Source: Allodiplogaster sudhausi
Lineage: Eukaryota; Nematoda; Chromadorea; Rhabditida; Diplogasteridae
DNA: 64,000 nucleotides
Assembly (NCBI GenBank): GCA_945643635.1
Contig: CALZFC010000019.1
Span: 2,374,501 to 2,438,500, forward strand
Reading direction: 5' to 3'
The stretch's first letter is position 1. Each line of letters begins with the position of its first letter. A program made the position numbers and the translations under genes. This document shows, piece by piece, positions 23,820 through 34,881 of this stretch. The notes below the pieces were generated by a model. That model worked only from the letters and a program-made list of their open reading frames with translations, did not search any database and was not told the DNA's origin.

Positions 23820-25300
23820 AATAATTTTAGACGGTTTGCGATTTACATTATTACTCAACGATGAGCGAGAAATTTTAGGACACATACTAAAGTCTGAAGA
23901 AAGAAACTTCATTTGCGGAATTATCTTGGAACACAGAACAAATTTTATGCCCATTTGACATTTTCTCCCACCGAAAAAGGAATTCCAAAACAAATTTCGA
24001 CGTGAGCCTCGTTAGCTCAGTTGGTAGAGCGTCAGACTTTTAATCTGAATGTCACGGGTTCAAGCCCCGTACGAGGCTAATAATTTTAGACGGTTTGCGA
24101 TTTACATTATTACTCAACGATGAGCGAGAAATTTTAGGACACATACTAAAGTCTGAAGAAAGAAACTTCATTTGCGGAATTATCTTGGAACACAGAACAA
24201 ATTTTATGCCCATTTGACATTTTCTCCCACCGAAAAAGGAATTCCAAAACAAATTTCGACGTGAGCCTCGTTAGCTCAGTTGGTAGAGCGTCAGACTTTT
24301 AATCTGAATGTCACGGGTTCAAGCCCCGTACGAGGCTAATAATTTTAGACGGTTTGCGATTTACATTATTACTCAACGATGAGCGAGAAATTTTAGGACA
24401 CATACTAAAGTCTGAAGAAAGAAACTTCATTTGCGGAATTATCTTGGAACACAGAACAAATTTTATGCCCATTTGACATTTTCTCCCACCGAAAAAGGAA
24501 TTCCAAAACAAATTTCGACGTGAGCCTCGTTAGCTCAGTTGGTAGAGCGTCAGACTTTTAATCTGAATGTCACGGGTTCAAGCCCCGTACGAGGCTAATA
24601 ATTTTAGACGGTTTGCGATTTACATTATTACTCAACTATGAGCGAGAAATTTTAGGACACATACTAAAGTCTGAAGAAAGAAACTTCATTTGCGGAATTA
24701 TCTTGGAACACAGAACAAATTTTATGCCCATTTGACATTTTCTCCCACCGAAAAAGGAATTCCAAAACAAATTTCGACGTGAGCCTCGTTAGCTCAGTTG
24801 GTAGAGCGTCAGACTTTTAATCTGAATGTCACGGGTTCAAGCCCCGTACGAGGCTAATAATTTTAGACGGTTTGCGATTTACATTATTACTCAACGATGA
24901 GCGAGAAATTTTAGGACACATACTAAAGTCTGAAGAAAGAAACTTCATTTGCGGAATTATCTTGGAACACAGAACAAATTTTATGCCCATTTGACATTTT
25001 CTCCCACCGAAAAAGGAATTCCAAAACAAATTTCGACGTGAGCCTCGTTAGCTCAGTTGGTAGAGCGTCAGACTTTTAATCTGAATGTCACGGGTTCAAG
25101 CCCCGTACGAGGCTAATAATTTTAGACGGTTTGCGATTTACATTATTACTCAACGATGAGCGAGAAATTTTAGGACACATACTAAAGTCTGAAGAAAGAA
25201 ACTTCATTTGCGGAATTATCTTGGAACACAGAACAAATTTTATGCCCATTTGACTTTTTCTCCCACCGAAAAAGGAATTCCAAAACAAATTTCGACGTGA

Positions 25301-25373
25301 GCCTCGTTAGCTCTGTTGGTAGAGCGTCAGACTTTTAATCTGAATGTCACGGGTTCAAGCCCCGTACGAGGCT
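25301..25373 (+). tRNA. tRNA-Lys(UUU) variant A14U
   Basis: Variant base at 25314. This is the first A14U copy followed by spacer allele B (137 bp). T at -46; followed by U33A copy 25438. Confidence 0.88.
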
Positions 25374-25437
25374 AATAATTTTAGATGGTTTGAGATTTCT
25401 CACCGAAAAAGGAATTCCAAAACAAATTTCGACGTGA

Positions 25438-25510
25438 GCCTCGTTAGCTCAGTTGGTAGAGCGTCAGACATTTAATCTGAATGTCACGGGTTCAAGCCCC
25501 GTACGAGGCT
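25438..25510 (+). tRNA. tRNA-Lys(UUU) variant U33A
   Basis: Variant base at 25470; directly after A14U short unit 25301; part of the 914-bp repeat. Confidence 0.88.
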
Positions 25511-26214
25511 AATAATTTTAGACGGTTTGCGATTTACATTATTACTCAACGATGAGCGAGAAATTTTAGGACACATACTAAAGTCTGAAGAAAGAAACTT
25601 CATTTGCGGAATTATCTTGGAACACAGAACAAATTTTATGCCCATTTGACATTTTCTCCCACCGAAAAAGGAATTCCAAAACAAATTTCGACGTGAGCCT
25701 CGTTAGCTCAGTTGGTAGAGCGTCAGACTTTTAATCTGAATGTCACGGGTTCAAGCCCCGTACGAGGCTAATAATTTTAGACGGTTTGCGATTTACATTA
25801 TTACTCAACGATGAGCGAGAAATTTTAGGACACATACTAAAGTCTGAAGAAAGAAACTTCATTTGCGGAATTATCTTGGAACACAGAACAAATTTTATGC
25901 CCATTTGACATTTTCTCCCACCGAAAAAGGAATTCCAAAACAAATTTCGACGTGAGCCTCGTTAGCTCAGTTGGTAGAGCGTCAGACTTTTAATCTGAAT
26001 GTCACGGGTTCAAGCCCCGTACGAGGCTAATAATTTTAGACGGTTTGCGATTTACATTATTACTCAACGATGAGCGAGAAATTTTAGGACACATACTAAA
26101 GTCTGAAGAAAGAAACTTCATTTGCGGAATTATCTTGGAACACAGAACAAATTTTATGCCCATTTGACTTTTTCTCCCACCGAAAAAGGAATTCCAAAAC
26201 AAATTTCGACGTGA

Positions 26215-26287
26215 GCCTCGTTAGCTCTGTTGGTAGAGCGTCAGACTTTTAATCTGAATGTCACGGGTTCAAGCCCCGTACGAGGCT
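26215..26287 (+). tRNA. tRNA-Lys(UUU) variant A14U
   Basis: Variant base at 26228; followed by a hybrid B-left/A-right short spacer and then U33A copy 26352. T at -46. Confidence 0.88.
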
Positions 26288-26339
26288 AATAATTTTAGAT
26301 GGTTTCCCATTTCTCACCGAAAAAGGAATTCCAAAACAA
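26288..26339. other. Hybrid short spacer, B-left / A-right
   Basis: GATGGTTTCCCATTTCTC joins the left part of allele B (GATGGTTT) to the right part of allele A (CCCATTTCTC). This is a recombinant between the two short-spacer alleles. Confidence 0.8.
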
Positions 26340-26351
26340 ATTTCGACGTGA

Positions 26352-26424
26352 GCCTCGTTAGCTCAGTTGGTAGAGCGTCAGACATTTAATCTGAATGTCA
26401 CGGGTTCAAGCCCCGTACGAGGCT
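26352..26424 (+). tRNA. tRNA-Lys(UUU) variant U33A
   Basis: Variant base at 26384; directly after A14U short unit 26215; exactly 914 bp from copy 25438. Confidence 0.88.
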
Positions 26425-28164
26425 AATAATTTTAGACGGTTTGCGATTTACATTATTACTCAACGATGAGCGAGAAATTTTAGGACACATACTAAAGTCT
26501 GAAGAAAGAAACTTCATTTGCGGAATTATCTTGGAACACAGAACAAATTTTATGCCCATTTGACATTTTCTCCCACCGAAAAAGGAATTCCAAAACAAAT
26601 TTCGACGTGAGCCTCGTTAGCTCAGTTGGTAGAGCGTCAGACTTTTAATCTGAATGTCACGGGTTCAAGCCCCGTACGAGGCTAATAATTTTAGACGGTT
26701 TGCGATTTACATTATTACTCAACGATGAGCGAGAAATTTTAGGACACATACTAAAGTCTGAAGAAAGAAACTTCATTTGCGGAATTATCTTGGAACACAG
26801 AACAAATTTTATGCCCATTTGACATTTTCTCCCACCGAAAAAGGAATTCCAAAACAAATTTCGACGTGAGCCTCGTTAGCTCAGTTGGTAGAGCGTCAGA
26901 CTTTTAATCTGAATGTCACGGGTTCAAGCCCCGTACGAGGCTAATAATTTTAGACGGTTTGCGATTTACATTATTACTCAACGATGAGCGAGAAATTTTA
27001 GGACACATACTAAAGTCTGAAGAAAGAAACTTCATTTGCGGAATTATCTTGGAACACAGAACAAATTTTATGCCCATTTGACATTTTCTCCCACCGAAAA
27101 AGGAATTCCAAAACAAATTTCGACGTGAGCCTCGTTAGCTCAGTTGGTAGAGCGTCAGACTTTTAATCTGAATGTCACGGGTTCAAGCCCCGTACGAGGC
27201 TAATAATTTTAGACGGTTTGCGATTTACATTATTACTCAACTATGAGCGAGAAATTTTAGGACACATACTAAAGTCTGAAGAAAGAAACTTCATTTGCGG
27301 AATTATCTTGGAACACAGAACAAATTTTATGCCCATTTGACATTTTCTCCCACCGAAAAAGGAATTCCAAAACAAATTTCGACGTGAGCCTCGTTAGCTC
27401 AGTTGGTAGAGCGTCAGACTTTTAATCTGAATGTCACGGGTTCAAGCCCCGTACGAGGCTAATAATTTTAGACGGTTTGCGATTTACATTATTACTCAAC
27501 TATGAGCGAGAAATTTTAGGACACATACTAAAGTCTGAAGAAAGAAACTTCATTTGCGGAATTATCTTGGAACACAGAACAAATTTTATGCCCATTTGAC
27601 ATTTTCTCCCACCGAAAAAGGAATTCCAAAACAAATTTCGACGTGAGCCTCGTTAGCTCAGTTGGTAGAGCGTCAGACTTTTAATCTGAATGTCACGGGT
27701 TCAAGCCCCGTACGAGGCTAATAATTTTAGACGGTTTGCGATTTACATTATTACTCAACGATGAGCGAGAAATTTTAGGACACATACTAAAGTCTGAAGA
27801 AAGAAACTTCATTTGCGGAATTATCTTGGAACACAGAACAAATTTTATGCCCATTTGACATTTTCTCCCACCGAAAAAGGAATTCCAAAACAAATTTCGA
27901 CGTGAGCCTCGTTAGCTCAGTTGGTAGAGCGTCAGACTTTTAATCTGAATGTCACGGGTTCAAGCCCCGTACGAGGCTAATAATTTTAGACGGTTTGCGA
28001 TTTACATTATTACTCAACTATGAGCGAGAAATTTTAGGACACATACTAAAGTCTGAAGAAAGAAACTTCATTTGCGGAATTATCTTGGAACACAGAACAA
28101 ATTTTATGCCCATTTGACATTTTCTCCCACCGAAAAAGGAATTCCAAAACAAATTTCGACGTGA

Positions 28165-28237
28165 GCCTCGTTAGCTCTGTTGGTAGAGCGTCAGACTTTT
28201 AATCTGAATGTCACGGGTTCAAGCCCCGTACGAGGCT
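28165..28237 (+). tRNA. tRNA-Lys(UUU) variant A14U
   Basis: Variant base at 28178; followed by a hybrid A-left/B-right short spacer and then U33A copy 28303. The preceding unit has the normal A at -46. Confidence 0.88.
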
Positions 28238-28290
28238 AATAATTTTAGATGGAATTGAGATTTCTCACCGAAAAAGGAATTCCAAAACAA
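28238..28290. other. Hybrid short spacer, A-left / B-right
   Basis: GATGGAATTGAGATTTCTC joins the left part of allele A to the right part of allele B. It is the reciprocal of the hybrid at 26288, with the switch within the same few bases. Confidence 0.8.
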
Positions 28291-28302
28291 ATTTCGACGT
28301 GA

Positions 28303-28375
28303 GCCTCGTTAGCTCAGTTGGTAGAGCGTCAGACATTTAATCTGAATGTCACGGGTTCAAGCCCCGTACGAGGCT
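28303..28375 (+). tRNA. tRNA-Lys(UUU) variant U33A
   Basis: Variant base at 28335; directly after A14U short unit 28165. This unit ends in ACAATTTTCG, unlike most U33A units. Confidence 0.88.
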
Positions 28376-29856
28376 AATAATTTTAGACGGTTTGCGATTT
28401 ACATTATTACTCAACGATGAGCGAGAAATTTTAGGACACATACTAAAGTCTGAAGAAAGAAACTTCATTTGCGGAATTATCTTGGAACACAGAACAAATT
28501 TTATGCCCATTTGACATTTTCTCCCACCGAAAAAGGAATTCCAAAACAATTTTCGACGTGAGCCTCGTTAGCTCAGTTGGTAGAGCGTCAGACTTTTAAT
28601 CTGAATGTCACGGGTTCAAGCCCCGTACGAGGCTAATAATTTTAGACGGTTTGCGATTTACATTATTACTCAACGATGAGCGAGAAATTTTAGGACACAT
28701 ACTAAAGTCTGAAGAAAGAAACTTCATTTGCGGAATTATCTTGGAACACAGAACAAATTTTATGCCCATTTGACATTTTCTCCCACCGAAAAAGGAATTC
28801 CAAAACAAATTTCGACGTGAGCCTCGTTAGCTCAGTTGGTAGAGCGTCAGACTTTTAATCTGAATGTCACGGGTTCAAGCCCCGTACGAGGCTAATAATT
28901 TTAGACGGTTTGCGATTTACATTATTACTCAACGATGAGCGAGAAATTTTAGGACACATACTAAAGTCTGAAGAAAGAAACTTCATTTGCGGAATTATCT
29001 TGGAACACAGAACAAATTTTATGCCCATTTGACATTTTCTCCCACCGAAAAAGGAATTCCAAAACAAATTTCGACGTGAGCCTCGTTAGCTCAGTTGGTA
29101 GAGCGTCAGACTTTTAATCTGAATGTCACGGGTTCAAGCCCCGTACGAGGCTAATAATTTTAGACGGTTTGCGATTTACATTATTACTCAACTATGAGCG
29201 AGAAAATTTAGGACACATACTAAAGTCTGAAGAAAGAAACTTCATTTGCGGAATTATCTTGGAACACAGAACAAATTTTATGCCCATTTGACATTTTCTC
29301 CCACCGAAAAAGGAATTCCAAAACAATTTTCGACGTGAGCCTCGTTAGCTCAGTTGGTAGAGCGTCAGACTTTTAATCTGAATGTCACGGGTTCAAGCCC
29401 CGTACGAGGCTAATAATTTTAGACGGTTTGCGATTTACATTATTACTCAACGATGAGCGAGAAATTTTAGGACACATACTAAAGTCTGAAGAAAGAAACT
29501 TCATTTGCGGAATTATCTTGGAACACAGAACAAATTTTATGCCCATTTGACATTTTCTCCCACCGAAAAAGGAATTCCAAAACAAATTTCGACGTGAGCC
29601 TCGTTAGCTCAGTTGGTAGAGCGTCAGACTTTTAATCTGAATGTCACGGGTTCAAGCCCCGTACGAGGCTAATAATTTTAGACGGTTTGCGATTTACATT
29701 ATTACTCAACGATGAGCGAGAAATTTTAGGACACATACTAAAGTCTGAAGAAAGAAACTTCATTTGCGGAATTATCTTGGAACACAGAACAAATTTTATG
29801 CCCATTTGACTTTTTCTCCCACCGAAAAAGGAATTCCAAAACAAATTTCGACGTGA

Positions 29857-29929
29857 GCCTCGTTAGCTCTGTTGGTAGAGCGTCAGACTTTTAATCTGAA
29901 TGTCACGGGTTCAAGCCCCGTACGAGGCT
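29857..29929 (+). tRNA. tRNA-Lys(UUU) variant A14U
   Basis: Variant base at 29870; allele-B short spacer; T at -46; followed by U33A copy 29994. Confidence 0.88.
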
Positions 29930-29993
29930 AATAATTTTAGATGGTTTGAGATTTCTCACCGAAAAAGGAATTCCAAAACAAATTTCGACGTGA

Positions 29994-30066
29994 GCCTCGT
30001 TAGCTCAGTTGGTAGAGCGTCAGACATTTAATCTGAATGTCACGGGTTCAAGCCCCGTACGAGGCT
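29994..30066 (+). tRNA. tRNA-Lys(UUU) variant U33A
   Basis: Variant base at 30026; directly after A14U short unit 29857. Confidence 0.88.
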
Positions 30067-31167
30067 AATAATTTTAGACGGTTTGCGATTTACATTATTA
30101 CTCAACGATGAGCGAGAAATTTTAGGACACATACTAAAGTCTGAAGAAAGAAACTTCATTTGCGGAATTATCTTGGAACACAGAACAAATTTTATGCCCA
30201 TTTGACATTTTCTCCCACCGAAAAAGGAATTCCAAAACAAATTTCGACGTGAGCCTCGTTAGCTCAGTTGGTAGAGCGTCAGACTTTTAATCTGAATGTC
30301 ACGGGTTCAAGCCCCGTACGAGGCTAATAATTTTAGACGGTTTGCGATTTACATTATTACTCAACTATGAGCGAGAAATTTTAGGACACATACTAAAGTC
30401 TGAAGAAAGAAACTTCATTTGCGGAATTATCTTGGAACACAGAACAAATTTTATGCCCATTTGACATTTTCTCCCACCGAAAAAAGAATTCCAAAACAAA
30501 TTTCGACGTGAGCCTCGTTAGCTCAGTTGGTAGAGCGTCAGACTTTTAATCTGAATGTCACGGGTTCAAGCCCCGTACGAGGCTAATAATTTTAGACGGT
30601 TTGCGATTTACATTATTACTCAACGATGAGCGAGAAATTTTAGGACACATACTAAAGTCTGAAGAAAGAAACTTCATTTGCGGAATTATCTTGGAACACA
30701 GAACAAATTTTATGCCCATTTGACATTTTCTCCCACCGAAAAAGGAATTCCAAAACAAATTTCGACGTGAGCCTCGTTAGCTCAGTTGGTAGAGCGTCAG
30801 ACTTTTAATCTGAATGTCACGGGTTCAAGCCCCGTACGAGGCTAATAATTTTAGACGGTTTGCGATTTACATTATTACTCAACTATGAGCGAGAAATTTT
30901 AGGACACATACTAAAGTCTGAAGAAAGAAACTTCATTTGCGGAATTATCTTGGAACACAGAACAAATTTTATGCCCATTTGACATTTTCTCCCACCGAAA
31001 AAGGAATTCCAAAACAAATTTCGACGTGAGCCTCGTTAGCTCAGTTGGTAGAGCGTCAGACTTTTAATCTGAATGTCACGGGTTCAAGCCCCGTACGAGG
31101 CTAATAATTTTAGATGGAATTCCCATTTCTCACCGAAAAAGGAATTCCAAAACAAATTTCGACGTGA

Positions 31168-31240
31168 GCCTCGTTAGCTCAGTTGGTAGAGCGTCAGACA
31201 TTTAATCTGAATGTCACGGGTTCAAGCCCCGTACGAGGCT
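31168..31240 (+). tRNA. tRNA-Lys(UUU) variant U33A
   Basis: Variant base at 31200; directly after short unit 31030 with normal A14. That short unit is the last one with spacer allele A. Confidence 0.88.
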
Positions 31241-34200
31241 AATAATTTTAGACGGTTTGCGATTTACATTATTACTCAACGATGAGCGAGAAATTTTAGG
31301 ACACATACTAAAGTCTGAAGAAAGAAACTTCATTTGCGGAATTATCTTGGAACACAGAACAAATTTTATGCCCATTTGACATTTTCTCCCACCGAAAAAG
31401 GAATTCCAAAACAAATTTCGACGTGAGCCTCGTTAGCTCAGTTGGTAGAGCGTCAGACTTTTAATCTGAATGTCACGGGTTCAAGCCCCGTACGAGGCTA
31501 ATAATTTTAGACGGTTTGCGATTTACATTATTACTCAACGATGAGCGAGAAATTTTAGGACACATACTAAAGTCTGAAGAAAGAAACTTCATTTGCGGAA
31601 TTATCTTGGAACACAGAACAAATTTTATGCCCATTTGACATTTTCTCCCACCGAAAAAGGAATTCCAAAACAAATTTCGACGTGAGCCTCGTTAGCTCAG
31701 TTGGTAGAGCGTCAGACTTTTAATCTGAATGTCACGGGTTCAAGCCCCGTACGAGGCTAATAATTTTAGACGGTTTGCGATTTACATTATTACTCAACGA
31801 TGAGCGAGAAATTTTAGGACACATACTAAAGTCTGAAGAAAGAAACTTCATTTGCGAATTATCTTGGAACACAGAACAAATTTTATGCCCATTTGACATT
31901 TTCTCCCACCGAAAAAGGAATTCCAAAACAAATTTCGACGTGAGCCTCGTTAGCTCAGTTGGTAGAGCGTCAGACTTTTAATCTGAATGTCACGGGTTCA
32001 AGCCCCGTACGAGGCTAATAATTTTTAGACGGTTTGCGATTTACATTATTACTCAACTATGAGCGAGAAAATTTAGGACACATACTAAAGTCTGAAGAAA
32101 GAAACTTCATTTGCGGAATTATCTTGGAACACAGAACAAATTTTATGCCCATTTGACATTTTCTCCCACCGAAAAAGGAATTCCAAAACAATTTTCGACG
32201 TGAGCCTCGTTAGCTCAGTTGGTAGAGCGTCAGACTTTTAATCTGAATGTCACGGGTTCAAGCCCCGTACGAGGCTAATAATTTTAGACGGTTTGCGATT
32301 TACATTATTACTCAACGATGAGCGAGAAATTTTAGGACACATACTAAAGTCTGAAGAAAGAAACTTCATTTGCGGAATTATCTTGGAACACAGAACAAAT
32401 TTTATGCCCATTTGACATTTTCTCCCACCGAAAAAGGAATTCCAAAACAAATTTCGACGTGAGCCTCGTTAGCTCAGTTGGTAGAGCGTCAGACTTTTAA
32501 TCTGAATGTCACGGGTTCAAGCCCCGTACGAGGCTAATAATTTTAGACGGTTTGCGATTTACATTATTACTCAACGATGAGCGAGAAATTTTAGGACACA
32601 TACTAAAGTCTGAAGAAAGAAACTTCATTTGCGGAATTATCTTGGAACACAGAACAAATTTTATGCCCATTTGACTTTTTCTCCCACCGAAAAAGGAATT
32701 CCAAAACAAATTTCGACGTGAGCCTCGTTAGCTCAGTTGGTAGAGCGTCAGACTTTTAATCTGAATGTCACGGGTTCAAGCCCCGTACGAGGCTAATAAT
32801 TTTAGATGGTTTGAGATTTCTCACCGAAAAAGGAATTCCAAAACAAATTTCGACGTGAGCCTCGTTAGCTCAGTTGGTAGAGCGTCAGACTTTTAATCTG
32901 AATGTCACGGGTTCAAGCCCCGTACGAGGCTAATAATTTTAGACGGTTTGCGATTTACATTATTACTCAACGATGAGCGAGAAATTTTAGGACACATACT
33001 AAAGTCTGAAGAAAGAAACTTCATTTGCGGAATTATCTTGGAACACAGAACAAATTTTATGCCCATTTGACATTTTCTCCCACCGAAAAAGGAATTCCAA
33101 AACAAATTTCGACGTGAGCCTCGTTAGCTCAGTTGGTAGAGCGTCAGACTTTTAATCTGAATGTCACGGGTTCAAGCCCCGTACGAGGCTAATAATTTTA
33201 GACGGTTTGCGATTTACATTATTACTCAACTATGAGCGAGAAATTTTAGGACACATACTAAAGTCTGAAGAAAGAAACTTCATTTGCGGAATTATCTTGG
33301 AACACAGAACAAATTTTATGCCCATTTGACATTTTCTCCCACCGAAAAAGGAATTCCAAAACAAATTTCGACGTGAGCCTCGTTAGCTCAGTTGGTAGAG
33401 CGTCAGACTTTTAATCTGAATGTCACGGGTTCAAGCCCCGTACGAGGCTAATAATTTTAGACGGTTTGCGATTTACATTATTACTCAACGATGAGCGAGA
33501 AATTTTAGGACACATACTAAAGTCTGAAGAAAGAAACTTCATTTGCGGAATTATCTTGGAACACAGAACAAATTTTATGCCCATTTGACATTTTCTCCCA
33601 CCGAAAAAGGAATTCCAAAACAAATTTCGACGTGAGCCTCGTTAGCTCAGTTGGTAGAGCGTCAGACTTTTAATCTGAATGTCACGGGTTCAAGCCCCGT
33701 ACGAGGCTAATAATTTTAGACGGTTTGCGATTTACATTATTACTCAACGATGAGCGAGAAATTTTAGGACACATACTAAAGTCTGAAGAAAGAAACTTCA
33801 TTTGCGGAATTATCTTGGAACACAGAACAAATTTTATGCCCATTTGACATTTTCTCCCACCGAAAAAGGAATTCCAAAACAAATTTCGACGTGAGCCTCG
33901 TTAGCTCAGTTGGTAGAGCGTCAGACTTTTAATCTGAATGTCACGGGTTCAAGCCCCGTACGAGGCTAATAATTTTAGACGGTTTGCGATTTACATTATT
34001 ACTCAACTATGAGCGAGAAATTTTAGGACACATACTAAAGTCTGAAGAAAGAAACTTCATTTGCGGAATTATCTTGGAACACAGAACAAATTTTATGCCC
34101 ATTTGACATTTTCTCCCACCGAAAAAGGAATTCCAAAACAAATTTCGACGTGAGCCTCGTTAGCTCAGTTGGTAGAGCGTCAGACTTTTAATCTGAATGT

Positions 34201-34671
34201 CACGGGTTCAAGCCCCGTACGAGGCTAATAATTTTAGACGGTTTGCGATTTACATTATTACTCAACGATGAGCGAGAAATTTTAGGACACATACTAAAGT
34301 CTGAAGAAAGAAACTTCATTTGCGGAATTATCTTGGAACACAGAACAAATTTTATGCCCATTTGACATTTTCTCCCACCGAAAAAGGAATTCCAAAACAA
34401 ATTTCGACGTGAGCCTCGTTAGCTCAGTTGGTAGAGCGTCAGACTTTTAATCTGAATGTCACGGGTTCAAGCCCCGTACGAGGCTAATAATTTTAGACGG
34501 TTTGCGATTTACATTATTACTCAACTATGAGCGAGAAATTTTAGGACACATACTAAAGTCTGAAGAAAGAAACTTCATTTGCGGAATTATCTTGGAACAC
34601 AGAACAAATTTTATGCCCATTTGACTTTTTCTCCCACCGAAAAAGGAATTCCAAAACAAATTTCGACGTGA

Positions 34672-34744
34672 GCCTCGTTAGCTCTGTTGGTAGAGCGTCA
34701 GACTTTTAATCTGAATGTCACGGGTTCAAGCCCCGTACGAGGCT
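34672..34744 (+). tRNA. tRNA-Lys(UUU) variant A14U (last in window)
   Basis: Variant base at 34685; allele-B short spacer; T at -46; followed by U33A copy 34809. Confidence 0.88.
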
Positions 34745-34808
34745 AATAATTTTAGATGGTTTGAGATTTCTCACCGAAAAAGGAATTCCAAAACAAATTT
34801 CGACGTGA

Positions 34809-34881
34809 GCCTCGTTAGCTCAGTTGGTAGAGCGTCAGACATTTAATCTGAATGTCACGGGTTCAAGCCCCGTACGAGGCT
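34809..34881 (+). tRNA. tRNA-Lys(UUU) variant U33A (last in window)
   Basis: Variant base at 34841; directly after A14U short unit 34672. Beyond this point I saw no U33A copy. Confidence 0.88.

Larger units (their letters stand above)
14054..25029 (+). tRNA. trnK-UUU: Cluster of 48 tRNA-Lys(UUU) copies, block 3 (most heterogeneous)
   Basis: Copies start at: 14066, 14202, 14461, 14599, 14859, 15118, 15377, 15638, 15897, 16156, 16291, 16550, 16688, 16947, 17206, 17465, 17723, 17982, 18241, 18379, 18638, 18776, 19035, 19294, 19553, 19815, 20074, 20333, 20471, 20730, 20989, 21127, 21386, 21645, 21783, 22042, 22300, 22438, 22697, 22956, 23215, 23350, 23609, 23747, 24006, 24265, 24524, 24783. Twelve are in short units: 14066, 14461, 16156, 16550, 18241, 18638, 20333, 20989, 21645, 22300, 23215, 23609. 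The first, third-from-last-but-one and similar B-type members (14066, 16156, 23215) lack a G before AATTCC. Unit 19553 is 262 bp because of an extra AAT after the tRNA; unit 14599 has a T5 terminator. Confidence 0.94.
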
